Source: Bradyrhizobium xenonodulans (GTDB taxonomy: Bacteria; Pseudomonadota; Alphaproteobacteria; Rhizobiales; Xanthobacteraceae). From it: a DNA stretch of 64,000 bases. A program made the position numbers and the translations under genes. The stretch spans positions 6,664,501 to 6,728,500 of the forward strand of contig NZ_CP089391.1 of assembly GCF_027594865.1 (NCBI RefSeq). Reading direction: 5' to 3'. The notes under the pieces were generated by a model. It did not search any database. It saw only the letters and a list, made by a program, of their open reading frames with translations, and was not told the DNA's origin. Numbering within the stretch: the first letter of the stretch is position 1; every line of letters starts with the position of its first letter. This document shows, in pieces, positions 44,974 through 54,035 of this stretch.

Positions 44974-45086
44974 GGCTCTCAGGTCGACGGCAGGTTCCAA
45001 CGCGGTAGTTTCCCGGAGTGGTAAATCGGCGCGGCACGCGTCACAACGTCAGCGTTGGGATCACGGATTGATAGTCATTCATTCCA

Positions 45087-45119
45087 CCCGACGCGCTGGG
45101 GGCAGGGCGTCGGGTTTTT
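45087..45119 (+). terminator. Rho-independent terminator of dctA
   Basis: 8-bp GC stem (CCCGACGC / GCGTCGGG), 12-nt loop and five T residues, 114 bp after the dctA stop. Confidence 0.88.
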
Positions 45120-45145
45120 GAAAATCAGAGCCAGGCAGAAACCGC

Positions 45146-45171
45146 AAGGCGGGATCAGACGATCCCGCCTT
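45146..45171 (-). terminator. Terminator overlapping the stop codon of the ABC-F gene
   Basis: Perfect 11-bp arms (AAGGCGGGATC / GATCCCGCCTT) with a 4-nt loop. The ABC-F stop codon (45155-45157) lies in the hairpin, and a T-rich tract follows on the minus strand. Confidence 0.7.
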
Positions 45172-46768
45172 TGACGTGCGCAACCTCGCCGGCCAGCTCG
45201 ATCCGCCGCATGATCCCGACCGCCTGCAAGAACGCCTCGTCGTGACTGACGACGAGCAGCGCACCGTCATAGGCCCGCAAGCCCGCTTCGACCGCTTCGA
45301 TGGAATCGATGTCGAGATGATTGGTCGGCTCGTCCAGGATCAGCAGGGATGGCGGCGCAGGTCCGCCCAGCACACAGGCCAGGCCGGCACGAAACATCTG
45401 TCCGCCGCTCAGGCTTCCGACGATCTGCAAGGCAGCATCGGCGCGAAACATGAAGCGCGCCAGCGCGGCATGGCATTCATTCGCACCCTCCTTCGGATTG
45501 AGACGCGCAAAATTGTCCAGGATGGAGAGCGCGGGATCGAGCAGGCTGACCTTCTGGTCGAACAGCGCGAAGTCCGGCCTGACCCGCACGGTGCCCGAGA
45601 GCGGGCGCAACTCGCCGGCGATGAGTTTCAGCAGCGTGGTCTTGCCGGAGCCGTTCGGTCCGACAAGGGCCACCCGTTCCGGCCCGACGATCGCGAACGA
45701 TAGATCGCACAGGACGGGCTGCGCCGGCTGATAGCCGGCACTGACCCTATCGAGCCAAAGCACCTCCCTGCCCGCCGGCAGGCCGGACGCGGGCAGTTTC
45801 ACCGTCAGTGGCTGAAGAATCTCGACGCGGCGGCGCGCCGTGTCGACGGCCTCGCGCGCTTCCGCGCGCCGCCTTTCGGCGATCTGCGCAGTTTTTCCAC
45901 CCGTGTCCTCGCTGCGATCCTTGCGCGCGCCGGCCAGGATCCGCGGCATGTCGCCCTTGGCGCGCTTCTTCCGGCCGCCGCTGTCCTTGCGTGCTTTCTT
46001 CTCCGTGGCCTCCTGCGCCTTGCCGTCGATCTCGGTCAGGCGCTTTTCGGCATGCGCGAGGTCGTGCCTGACGGCCGCGAGCTCGACGGCCTTCTGCGCG
46101 CGATAACTGCTCCAATTGCCGCCGTATCGCGTGGCGCCGAGCGACGTCAGCTCGACGATCGCATCCATGGTCTCGAGCAAGCCCCGGTCATGGCTGACGA
46201 CGATCGCACCGCCGCGCCAAGCGGCGAGGAGATCGGTCACGGCCTTGCGGCCGTCCTGGTCGAGATTGTTGGTGGGCTCGTCCAGCAGCAGGAAGTCCGG
46301 CTGGGCGAAGATCAAGGCGGCGAGACGCACCCGCGTGATCTGGCCGCCGGAGAGACAAGACAGCTCCGTATCGGGAGCGGGATCGAACCCGAGACGTGCC
46401 AGCGCGGTCTCCAGCCGCGTTTCGAGCGTCCAGTCGATCGCGGCGATGTCGTCAGCCGAGGCATCGCCCCGCTCAGCGCGGCGCAGCAGCTCCAGTGCGG
46501 GCCGTGCACCGAACAGATCGGCCACCGTCACGCCTGCGGGCGATTGCACGTCCTGGCGCAGCAGGCCGATGGTCCCGTTGATCAGAACGCGACCGGACTG
46601 GGGAACATGGTCCCCTGACATCGACGCAAGCAGCGTGGTTTTCCCGACGCCGTTACGGCCGACGAGACCGGTCCGCTCGGCCGGAAATGTCAGATCGATG
46701 TTTGAAAGAAGAGAACGGCCGTCAGGCGTGGACAGCGACAGGTTCGACAGGATGATCGATGCAGGCAT
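45155..46768 (-). CDS. ABC-F family ATPase (ribosome-associated type)
   Basis: A 537-aa soluble protein with two ATP-binding cassettes and no membrane domain. Cassette 1: Walker A GRNGVGKTT, signature CLSGGQITRVRLA, Walker B LLLDEPTNNLD. Cassette 2: GPNGSGKTT, SLSGGQMFRAGLA, LILDEPTNHLD. A Lys/Arg-rich linker (about 245-320, KARKDSGGRKKRAKGD) lies where the P-site tRNA-interacting arm sits in ABC-F proteins. Members act in translation or antibiotic protection; this one's role is undefined. ATG 46768 follows GGGGA. Confidence 0.92.
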   Translation of the reverse strand: MPASIILSNLSLSTPDGRSLLSNIDLTFPAERTGLVGRNGVGKTTLLASMSGDHVPQSGRVLINGTIGLLRQDVQSPAGVTVADLFGARPALELLRRAERGDASADDIAAIDWTLETRLETALARLGFDPAPDTELSCLSGGQITRVRLAALIFAQPDFLLLDEPTNNLDQDGRKAVTDLLAAWRGGAIVVSHDRGLLETMDAIVELTSLGATRYGGNWSSYRAQKAVELAAVRHDLAHAEKRLTEIDGKAQEATEKKARKDSGGRKKRAKGDMPRILAGARKDRSEDTGGKTAQIAERRRAEAREAVDTARRRVEILQPLTVKLPASGLPAGREVLWLDRVSAGYQPAQPVLCDLSFAIVGPERVALVGPNGSGKTTLLKLIAGELRPLSGTVRVRPDFALFDQKVSLLDPALSILDNFARLNPKEGANECHAALARFMFRADAALQIVGSLSGGQMFRAGLACVLGGPAPPSLLILDEPTNHLDIDSIEAVEAGLRAYDGALLVVSHDEAFLQAVGIMRRIELAGEVAHVKGGIV

Positions 46769-46938
46769 GGAATTCCCCGTGAGCAAGGCGGATGGGCTTT
46801 GCGGTCGGGGTGAAATCCATGGCTGCGAATATCCTGATTGAGGAACTTTCTAAGTAGTCCCATCGAGGGGCGAGATCAAGGCACGACGCGAAAGGACGAG
46901 GGCGCCCAATGCGCCGACGTCCCTTCGGCCTATCGCAA

Positions 46939-47286
46939 TCAGCCCTTGAGCGCGGTGACCACCACCTCGATCAGCGCACTGCCGCCGAGGTCGGCGACGC
47001 CGACGGTGGCGCGGGTCGGCAGATTGTCGCCGAAGAACTCGGTCCAGGCCGCGTCCATCTCCTTCTTCTTGGAGAGATCCGTGACGAAGATCGAGGCGCT
47101 GACCACGCGCGACTTGTCGGTGCCGGCCTCCTTCAGATAGCCGGCGATCTTGCCGAGAATGTTGCGCGTCTGCTCGCCCATCGAGACCGAGGTGTCGTCG
47201 GCGATGGTGCCGCCGAGGAAGACGAAGCCGTTGGCCTCGACGGCGCGGTGCATGATGGGCGTGCGGATGCTGCGGGTGATGCTCAT
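46939..47286 (-). CDS. RidA family enamine/imine deaminase
   Basis: The 115-aa RidA-like protein hydrolyses reactive enamine/imine intermediates released by PLP or flavin enzymes. Conserved features: GFVFLGGTIADD, SMGEQTRNILGKIAGYLKEAG, and LPTRATVGVADLGGSALIEV, which contains the Arg that contacts substrate carboxylate. It is the last gene of the nine-gene ABC/oxidase operon, 15 bp after a DAO-type flavoprotein. That is the place where an imine product would need clearing. Confidence 0.9.
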   Translation of the reverse strand: MSITRSIRTPIMHRAVEANGFVFLGGTIADDTSVSMGEQTRNILGKIAGYLKEAGTDKSRVVSASIFVTDLSKKKEMDAAWTEFFGDNLPTRATVGVADLGGSALIEVVVTALKG

Positions 47287-47301
47287 GATGTCCTCTTATT
47301 G

Positions 47302-48423
47302 TCAGAGCGTGGAGGGATGGAAGCGGTCGATGCCGAGCTCGCTGATCCGGGTCTGGCTGCCGCCGTTGACGATCAGCTCCGCCATGACCGCGCCGGCGCC
47401 GGGGCCGAGCTGGAAGCCGTGCAGAGAGAAGCCGAACTGGTGATAGAGGCCCTTATGGCGGCTGCTCGGCCCGAACACGGGAATATCGTCCTTCATCTTC
47501 GCCTCGATGCCGGCCCAGGCACGGACGATGGTGGCGCTGCGCATGACCGGGAACAGCTCGAACACGGTGCGCGCGCTGATGGCAAGGCTCTTCCAGTCCA
47601 GCACGGTCTCGTTGCGATCCTGGTACGGCGTTGCCAGATGGCCGCCGCCGATCAGGACGGTGCCGTTGGAGAACTGCTTGAAGGAGAGTTTTCGGCCGCG
47701 CAGGATCACGACGGGGTCGATGAAGTGCGGCACGCGCGAAGTGATCATCAGCATCGGCGCGACGGTCTCGACCGGAACGGGCTCGCCGAGCGTGGCTGCG
47801 ATCTTGCCGGCCCAGGCGCCGGCGGCGTTGACGAGCACCGGCGCGGCGTAGGTGTCGGAGCCGACATCGACATGCCAGAGGCCATCGTTGTAGCGGATGT
47901 TGGAGGCAGCCACGCCCTCGCGCACGGTCGCGCCGAGCTGCCCGGCCTTGCGGCGGAATGCCGTCGTCGTCTGTGCCGGATTAGCCGCGCCGTCGCGGCG
48001 CGAGACCACGCCGCCGGGACAGGTCTCCGCGACCGCAGGCACGAGACGCCGCAGTTCAGTCGCATCGATCAACTCTTCATGGGTGAAGCCGAGCGCATTG
48101 AGCTCGGCCACGCGCGCACGGCAGACCGCGAGCTCCTCCTCGTTCTCGGCGACCAGCACCTGGCCGTAGCTCTCAAAACTGCAATCGTCGTCGAGCAGAT
48201 CTGAAATCTTCTCCCAGATTCCCATCGAGCGGATCGACAGCGGGATCTCCGGAATATGCCGCGCGAGCTGGCGGACACCACCGGCGTTGACCCCTGAAGC
48301 GTGCCGGCCGGCATAGTCCTTCTCGATCAGCACCGGCTTCAGGCCGGCGAGGCACAGATGCAGCGCGGTCGAGCATCCGTGGATGCCGCCGCCGACGACG
48401 ATCGCATCCACGTTTGTGGTCAT
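47302..48423 (-). CDS. DAO-type FAD-dependent oxidoreductase (opine/D-amino acid oxidase-like), second copy
   Basis: A 373-aa flavoprotein starting at ATG 48423, overlapping the preceding gene by ATGA. FAD-binding motifs: VDAIVVGGGIHGCSTALHLC at the start, GAWAGKIAATLGEPVPVET in the middle and a C-terminal GFSLHGFQLGPGAGAVMAEL. It resembles the beta subunits of opine oxidases and other DAO-family amine oxidases. A second such gene (50151-51287) lies in the same operon, and the two are clearly different proteins. The electron acceptor is probably the membrane chain rather than oxygen (inference from the 2Fe-2S subunits). Confidence 0.88.
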   Translation of the reverse strand: MTTNVDAIVVGGGIHGCSTALHLCLAGLKPVLIEKDYAGRHASGVNAGGVRQLARHIPEIPLSIRSMGIWEKISDLLDDDCSFESYGQVLVAENEEELAVCRARVAELNALGFTHEELIDATELRRLVPAVAETCPGGVVSRRDGAANPAQTTTAFRRKAGQLGATVREGVAASNIRYNDGLWHVDVGSDTYAAPVLVNAAGAWAGKIAATLGEPVPVETVAPMLMITSRVPHFIDPVVILRGRKLSFKQFSNGTVLIGGGHLATPYQDRNETVLDWKSLAISARTVFELFPVMRSATIVRAWAGIEAKMKDDIPVFGPSSRHKGLYHQFGFSLHGFQLGPGAGAVMAELIVNGGSQTRISELGIDRFHPSTL

Positions 48424-49838
48424 CCGCGCACCACCGCCTTGACGTCGTCCTCGCTCTTCGGCACGGCGGCGAGCTCGGCCAGCGTGATCGGCTTGACCGG
48501 CGCACGCAGCCGGTAATAGCCAATCTCCTGCGGAGTCTTGCCGCGCGCCTGCGCCATCAGCTCGGTGACGGTGAGGCCGCAGAGCCGGCCCTGGCACGGG
48601 CCCATGCCGGTGCGGCGATAGGCCTTGAGCTGGTTCGGCCCGGTCGCGCCGATCGCGACGGAATCGAGAACGTCCTTGGCGGTGACCTCCTCGCAGCGGC
48701 AGACGATGGTGTCACCCGAGGGAATGCGGAACTGTCGCGCGGGGCGGAACAGCGTATCGAGGAAAACGCGGCCGCGCTCGGCCTTGGCGAGATCGGCGCG
48801 GAGCGTCGCCATCGCGGGCAGCTTCGCAGCAGTCGCGGGCGCCAGCGCCTCTACCGCCGCGCGCGCCGCGATGCGGCCGCGGACCACGGCCGCATTGGCG
48901 CCGCCAATGCCGGCGCCGTCACCGGCGATCGCAATGCCGGCGACCGACGAGTTGCCGCTGGCATCGAGCACAGGCGACCAGCACAATTGCAGATCGTCCC
49001 AGCGATGCTCGACGCCCGCGGACATCGCCAGATTGACGTTGGGCACGACGCCTTGATGCAACAGCAACAGATCGGCGGGGATGGTCTCGCGCTTGCCGCC
49101 GGCGACATAGCTTACGCTTGCGAGCTGGCCGTCACCGGACGCTGAGAGCTCGGTGACGCCGGAGACGACCTGCACCTTGGCCTTCACCTCGCGCATCATC
49201 GACAGGCCCTTGGCGAAATAGGGCGAGGTCAGGAACGCGAAGGCATGCGGGAGAGCTGCGAAATAATTGCCGCGCTCGGTGGTGTCGAGGATGCGGTCGA
49301 TGCGGCCGCCGAGGCGCAAGATCTGCGCGGCGAGCAGCCAGAGCAGCGGCCCCTGCCCCGCGATCACCGTGCGCCCATCCGGCACCAGCGCCGACGACTT
49401 CAGCATCGTTTGTGCCGCGCCCGCGGTCATCACGCCCGGCAAGGTCCAGCCGGGAATCGGAAACGGCCGCTCCAGCGCGCCAGTGGCTAGGATCACGCGC
49501 TTCGCCTTGACGAACGCCGAAGCACCACCGATGGAGACCGCGATATCGAGATTGCGATCGAGGCTCCAGACCGTCGCACGGTGGATGACTTCCGCATTGC
49601 TCGCCCGCAGCGACTGCACGAGATCAGCACCAACCCAATAGTCCGCGCCGAGCTGATTGCGATCCGTCACCGGCGTCGACGAGATGGCGCGGAACACCTG
49701 GCCACCCGGGCCGATATTCTCGTCAAGCATCAGCGTCGACAGACCGGCTTCGGCCGATGTCGCGGCGGCGGCGAGGCCGGCAGGCCCGGCGCCGATCACC
49801 ACGACGTCGTACTCTTCGCGCTTGGGAGCCACAGTCAT
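48420..49838 (-). CDS. HcnB/opine oxidase A-like FAD and 2Fe-2S subunit
   Basis: A 472-aa protein with an N-terminal pyridine-nucleotide-disulfide-type FAD domain (VVVIGAGPAGLAAAATSAEAG; ATGALERPFPIPGWTLPGV). A C-terminal BFD-like iron-sulfur site has four cysteines (VCRCEEVTAKD and GMGPCQGRLCG). This architecture is that of hydrogen cyanide synthase HcnB and the opine oxidase alpha subunits NoxA/OoxA. ATG 49838 overlaps the upstream 2Fe-2S gene by ATGA, giving a tight translational unit. Substrate: an opine or other secondary amine is the leading guess; glycine (cyanogenesis) is less likely given the transporter. Confidence 0.9.
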   Translation of the reverse strand: MTVAPKREEYDVVVIGAGPAGLAAAATSAEAGLSTLMLDENIGPGGQVFRAISSTPVTDRNQLGADYWVGADLVQSLRASNAEVIHRATVWSLDRNLDIAVSIGGASAFVKAKRVILATGALERPFPIPGWTLPGVMTAGAAQTMLKSSALVPDGRTVIAGQGPLLWLLAAQILRLGGRIDRILDTTERGNYFAALPHAFAFLTSPYFAKGLSMMREVKAKVQVVSGVTELSASGDGQLASVSYVAGGKRETIPADLLLLHQGVVPNVNLAMSAGVEHRWDDLQLCWSPVLDASGNSSVAGIAIAGDGAGIGGANAAVVRGRIAARAAVEALAPATAAKLPAMATLRADLAKAERGRVFLDTLFRPARQFRIPSGDTIVCRCEEVTAKDVLDSVAIGATGPNQLKAYRRTGMGPCQGRLCGLTVTELMAQARGKTPQEIGYYRLRAPVKPITLAELAAVPKSEDDVKAVVRG

Positions 49839-50131
49839 TTCCCGATCTCCCGCTTGCCCTTCTGGATCTCGATCTGCATGCCCTCGGCGACGGGCACGAG
49901 GCAGCCCTGGCGGTTGCCGACGCCGTCGATGGTGACGAGGCAGTCGAAGCACACGCCCATCATGCAGTAGGGAAGACGCGGCGCGCCGCTCACTGCGGTG
50001 GATCGCCGCGCGTCGCAGCCGGAGGCCAGCAGTGCAGCAGCGACAGTGTCTCCCTGGCGCGCGGCGATGGCGACGCCGTCGACGAAAATCTGCACCGGCG
50101 GACGCTTGTCCTGTTCCGATCGTTTGAACAT
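49835..50131 (-). CDS. HcnA-like 2Fe-2S subunit
   Basis: A 98-aa ferredoxin-type subunit with the plant-type cluster motif CMMGVCFDC and a further Cys in RQGCLVPV. ATG 50131 has GGAG 5 nt upstream; the frame from 50188 is longer but overlaps the upstream gene. Small subunits of this sort (HcnA, SoxA-like N-terminal domain) carry electrons in opine oxidases and hydrogen cyanide synthase. Located between the two larger oxidase genes. Confidence 0.88.
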   Translation of the reverse strand: MFKRSEQDKRPPVQIFVDGVAIAARQGDTVAAALLASGCDARRSTAVSGAPRLPYCMMGVCFDCLVTIDGVGNRQGCLVPVAEGMQIEIQKGKREIGK

Positions 50132-50150
50132 CCTGGCTCCTTCAATATCT

Positions 50151-51287
50151 CTAGTAGCCGCTGTTGTTCGCAGCAGCGGCGGCGCCAAAACGGCTGGCCG
50201 AGAACGCGCCGACCAGCTCGGGCTCGAGGGCGCCCTGCGCCACCATGCGCGCGATCTCGAAGGCGTGATTGGAGGCGAGCGTCACGCCGGAATGGCAACA
50301 GGCGACGAAGGCGCCGGGATGCGTCTCCGACTGGTCGTAGATCGGAAAGCCGTCCTGCGGCATGACGCGGATGCCGGCCCAGCTCCTGACCACGTTGAGC
50401 CGCGACAGATGCGGGAACATCCGCTGCGCGCGATCGGTCATCACGGCGCTGATCGAATGCTTCAGCGTGCGATCGTCGAGCTCGTCCTCCTTGCTGTCGC
50501 CGATCATCACCGTGCCCTCGTCGGTCTGGCGGATCGTCGTCAGCGGATGCGGCAGGAACGGCATGGTGCGCTCCGTCACCACGATCTGGCCGCGGGTCGG
50601 GCCCATCGGCGCATAGAGGCCAACCATCGGCGCCAGCGTCTGGTTGGCATTGCCGGCAGCGAGCACGATTTTGGCGGCGCGCAGCTCGCCCTTCGGCGTG
50701 GTCAGACTGAACTCGCCGCCGCTCTTGCTGATCGCTGAGACTGGTCGCTCCGGAAAATAATCGATGCCGAACGCCCTAAAGCCGGTGTGGAAGGCGCGGA
50801 AGGTGCGCAGCGAATTGACGTGGCCGTCGAGCGGACAATAGCTGCCGCCGGACACTTCGGGCCCGATCAGCGGCAGTGACTTCTTCACCTCGGAGGCGGA
50901 GAGCATCTCCATCTTGTAATCGGCAGCACCAGTCTGGTTGTGCATGCGCATGACCAGCTCGGTGCGCTGGCCGAATTCGTCCTCGCCAAGCGTGAGATGG
51001 AAGCCGCCGTTCTGCTGAAGCGAGACATCGAGCCCGGTCTGCTGCTTCAGCTCGGACGCGAGCCGCCCCCACGCCTGCGACGCCTGCACGGTCCAGACCG
51101 TATAGGCGGGCATGCCCAGCCCCTTGCTCTGCACCCACACCAGCGCAAAATTCGCGCGCGAGGCACGCTTGGTGATGTCGCCTTCGTCGAGCACGGCCAC
51201 CTTCTTGCCGAGGCGGCCGAGGCCCCAGGCAATGGCGGAGCCGAGTAGTCCGCCGCCGACGACGGCGACGTCGTATTCAGTTCGCAT
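50151..51287 (-). CDS. DAO-type FAD-dependent oxidoreductase (HcnC/opine oxidase B-like), first copy
   Basis: A 378-aa flavoprotein: DVAVVGGGLLGSAIAWGLG (FAD), KVAVLDEGD, NGGFHLTLGEDE, AAGNANQTLAPMVGLYAPM, and WAGIRVMPQDGFPIYDQ near the C-terminus. It is the likely catalytic subunit pairing with the HcnA/HcnB-like proteins encoded just downstream. An Ala/Asn-rich tail (FGAAAAANNSGY) ends the protein. It is 9 bp after the second permease gene, so import and oxidation are co-transcribed. Confidence 0.9.
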   Translation of the reverse strand: MRTEYDVAVVGGGLLGSAIAWGLGRLGKKVAVLDEGDITKRASRANFALVWVQSKGLGMPAYTVWTVQASQAWGRLASELKQQTGLDVSLQQNGGFHLTLGEDEFGQRTELVMRMHNQTGAADYKMEMLSASEVKKSLPLIGPEVSGGSYCPLDGHVNSLRTFRAFHTGFRAFGIDYFPERPVSAISKSGGEFSLTTPKGELRAAKIVLAAGNANQTLAPMVGLYAPMGPTRGQIVVTERTMPFLPHPLTTIRQTDEGTVMIGDSKEDELDDRTLKHSISAVMTDRAQRMFPHLSRLNVVRSWAGIRVMPQDGFPIYDQSETHPGAFVACCHSGVTLASNHAFEIARMVAQGALEPELVGAFSASRFGAAAAANNSGY

Positions 51288-51295
51288 GGGTTCTC

Positions 51296-52102
51296 CTATC
51301 GCCCCGTATCGCCCTTGCCGGCGAGCACGCGGTCGAGCCCGTAGAAGCGATCGAGCAGAATGAGGGCGGTCATGGTCACAGCGATCACGCAGGCCGAGAC
51401 CGACGTCACCAGCGGATCGATGTTGTCCTGGATATAAAGGAACATGCGCACCGGCAACGTCTCGGTGCCCGGTGCCGCGAGGAAGACGGTCATGGTGAGA
51501 TCGTCGAAGGACTGGATGAAGGCGAGCGCCCAGCCGCTGATGACGCCGGGCAGGATCAGCGGCAAGGTCACGCGGCGGAACAGCGTCCAGCCGCCGGCGC
51601 CCAGCGAGACCGCCGCCATCTCGACCGTGCGATCCATGCCGGTCGCCGCCGCCAGCGTCAGCCGCAGCGCGAACGGAAACACGATGATGACATGGGCGAT
51701 GATCAGCGCCGCAAAGCTGCCGCCGAGACCTGCCGAGGTGAAGAAGCGCAGGAAGGCGATGCCGAGCACGACATGCGGGATCATCAACGGCGACAGGAAC
51801 AGCGCCGCCAGCGCGTCGCGGCCGCGGAAACGATGGCGCGCGATCGCGAGCGCGGCCGGCACCGCGAACAGCAGCGCGACAAACGAGGACAGCGCGCCGA
51901 GCCCGAGACTGACCCAGAAGGCGTGGATGAACTCGGGATAATTGCCGATCGCCCTGAACCAGCGCAGCGAGAAGCCGTTGGTCGGCAGCGACAAGAAACC
52001 TTCGGGCGTGAAGGCAACCAGGCAGACCACCAGGATCGGCGCCACCATCACGATGACGAAGATGGCGTGGAAGATCAGCGCGAGCGGACCGTTCCGTCTC
52101 AT
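51296..52102 (-). CDS. ABC transporter permease (PotC-type)
   Basis: A 268-aa inner-membrane permease with about six helices. The ABC contact loop EMAAVSLGAGGWTLFRRVTLPLI follows the EAA pattern. PotC/PotI-type markers: SLRWFRAIGNYPEFIHAFW early and SFDDLTMTVFLAAPGTETLP late. ATG 52102 overlaps the first permease stop (ATGA) and has GGAGG 7 nt upstream. Part of the importer encoded at 51296-55070. Confidence 0.94.
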   Translation of the reverse strand: MRRNGPLALIFHAIFVIVMVAPILVVCLVAFTPEGFLSLPTNGFSLRWFRAIGNYPEFIHAFWVSLGLGALSSFVALLFAVPAALAIARHRFRGRDALAALFLSPLMIPHVVLGIAFLRFFTSAGLGGSFAALIIAHVIIVFPFALRLTLAAATGMDRTVEMAAVSLGAGGWTLFRRVTLPLILPGVISGWALAFIQSFDDLTMTVFLAAPGTETLPVRMFLYIQDNIDPLVTSVSACVIAVTMTALILLDRFYGLDRVLAGKGDTGR

Positions 52103-52974
52103 CGGAACACCTCCGCATAGCGCCGCTCGATCAGCGCGTTGCTGCCGACGACGATCAGGACCAATGCCACCAATAGAAGCGTGGCGACCGCAGCACCTAA
52201 CGGCCAATTCAGCGTGTTGAGGAATTCGTCATAGGCGAGCGTCGCCGCGACCTTCAGCCTGCGGCCGCCGATGATCGCAGGCGTCGCGAAGGCGCTGGCC
52301 GAGAGCGAGAACACGATGATCGCGCCCGACAGCACACCCGGCATGATCTGCGGCATGATGATGCGGCGGATGATGGTGGCCGGACCGGCACCGAGCGACA
52401 TCGCGGCATTCTCGATTTGCGGATCGAGCCGTTGGAGCGCCGCCCACACCGACAGCACCATGAACGGCATCATCACATGGGCGAGCGCAACCACCATGCC
52501 GGTTTCGGTGAACATGAAGGGAATGGGCGAGCGAATTGCACCTGCCGACATCAGCAGCTTGTTGACAAGGCCGTTGTTGCCGCCGAACAGCAACGCCCAG
52601 CCGAGCGTGCGCGCCACCACGGAGATCAAGAGCGGCCCGAGAATGACCAGCAGGAAAAAACTCTTCCAGCGCCCGCTCATGCGATTGAGGATGTAAGCTT
52701 CGGGCGCGCCGAGCAAAGCGGTGAGCAGCGTGGTCAGGATCGCGATGCGAAACGTCCGCCAGAACATTTCGGCGTAATAGGGATCGGTCGCGATCTCGTG
52801 CCAGTTCTTGAGGATGAAGACCGGCTCGATGCCCTTGTACTGGCCCCAATCGTGGAACGACAGCATCACCGTCATCGCGAGCGGAATCAAGAGCACGCCG
52901 ACGAACAGCATCAAGGCGGGCGCTGTCAGAGCCCAAGGCGCTCGCGCGTTTCGCTCGTCGGCAGCCACGCTCAT
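52099..52974 (-). CDS. ABC transporter permease (PotB-type)
   Basis: A 291-aa permease with about six helices. The ATPase-contact loop is NAAMSLGAGPATIIRRIIMPQI. LSASAFATPAIIGGRRLKV is characteristic of the PotB/PotH group for polyamines, opines and related cations. It overlaps the ATPase gene by 4 bp and the second permease by 4 bp. Confidence 0.94.
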   Translation of the reverse strand: MSVAADERNARAPWALTAPALMLFVGVLLIPLAMTVMLSFHDWGQYKGIEPVFILKNWHEIATDPYYAEMFWRTFRIAILTTLLTALLGAPEAYILNRMSGRWKSFFLLVILGPLLISVVARTLGWALLFGGNNGLVNKLLMSAGAIRSPIPFMFTETGMVVALAHVMMPFMVLSVWAALQRLDPQIENAAMSLGAGPATIIRRIIMPQIMPGVLSGAIIVFSLSASAFATPAIIGGRRLKVAATLAYDEFLNTLNWPLGAAVATLLLVALVLIVVGSNALIERRYAEVFR

Positions 52975-54011
52975 GCACCGCCTCCACCGCGCACGCTCAT
53001 GTCCTCGGGCCGCCAGACGAGGCGAACGGCCTCGCCTTCGACCGGCTGCGCCGTCCCGTCATTCTGGCGGATCACGATCGCAGGGCCGCATTCGCTGTCG
53101 CACTGGAACAGCCAGTGATTGCCCTGGAAGATGCGCGTGACGATCTTTGCGCTGAGCCCGGTATCGCCAAATCCGATCCGTTCGGGGCGAATGCTGACGG
53201 TCACGGGGCCATTAAGGCCTGCCGGCGCCGGCGCGTTCCAAGAGCCGGCAACGAGTCGCGCCGGCGTCACCGTCCGGTCGATGGTCGCGGCAAAATCGTT
53301 GGTCTTGCCCAAAAACTGCGAGACGAAGGCCGAGGCCGGCTTCTCGTAAGTTTCCTGCGGCGTACCGATCTGCTCGATCTTGCCCTGGCTCATCACCACG
53401 ATGCGGTCGGACAGCGACATCGCCTCGTTCTGGTCGTGGGTGACCAGGATCGTGGTGGTGCCGATGGTGCGCTGGATCTGGCGCAGCTCGATCTGCATCC
53501 CCTCGCGCAGCTTGGCGTCGAGATTCGAGAGTGGCTCGTCGAGCAGCAGCACGCTCGGCTTGATCACCAGCGCGCGCGCCAGTGCCACGCGCTGCTGCTG
53601 CCCTCCGGACATGCGGCGGGGATGGCGGTCCTCGTAGCCGGCAAGGCCCACCATCGCGAGCGCGGCGCGAACGCGCTCGGCCCGTTCGTTGCGGGATACG
53701 TTACGCATCTCCAGGCCGAAGGCGACGTTCTCCGCCGCGGTCATGTGCGGGAACAGCGCGTAGCTCTGGAACACGATGCCGAGCCCGCGCTTGGCCGGAT
53801 GAATCGCGGTCAGGTCCTTGCCCTCCAGACGGATCCCGCCGCGCGTGGGGTCGAGGAAACCCGCGATCATCTGGAGGGTCGTGGTCTTGCCGCAGCCGGA
53901 CGGGCCGAGAAAGGAGATGAACTCTCCTTTCCCCACCGACAGACTGAAGTCATCGACCACAGTCTGTGCGCCGAACTGTTTGGCGACCCGATCGAGCTCG
54001 AGATAGGCCAT
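52971..54011 (-). CDS. ABC transporter ATP-binding protein (PotA-type)
   Basis: A 346-aa ATPase. Walker A GPSGCGKTTTL, Q-loop VFQSYALFPHMTAAENV, signature [15 protein letters not shown], Walker B VLLLDEPLSNLD, and switch His in VTHDQNEAMSL. The C-terminal TOBE-type domain (about 240-345) is the regulatory region of the PotA/FbpC class. It follows the binding-protein gene by 24 bp. Confidence 0.96.
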   Translation of the reverse strand: MAYLELDRVAKQFGAQTVVDDFSLSVGKGEFISFLGPSGCGKTTTLQMIAGFLDPTRGGIRLEGKDLTAIHPAKRGLGIVFQSYALFPHMTAAENVAFGLEMRNVSRNERAERVRAALAMVGLAGYEDRHPRRMSGGQQQRVALARALVIKPSVLLLDEPLSNLDAKLREGMQIELRQIQRTIGTTTILVTHDQNEAMSLSDRIVVMSQGKIEQIGTPQETYEKPASAFVSQFLGKTNDFAATIDRTVTPARLVAGSWNAPAPAGLNGPVTVSIRPERIGFGDTGLSAKIVTRIFQGNHWLFQCDSECGPAIVIRQNDGTAQPVEGEAVRLVWRPEDMSVRGGGGA

Positions 54012-54035
54012 GCGCTGTCTCCGCGAACGTTCAGA

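Noticed and set aside
48420..51287. Hydrogen cyanide synthase hcnABC
   Set aside because: Subunit types match, but the ABC importer, extra DAO gene and RidA fit opine/secondary-amine oxidation better.
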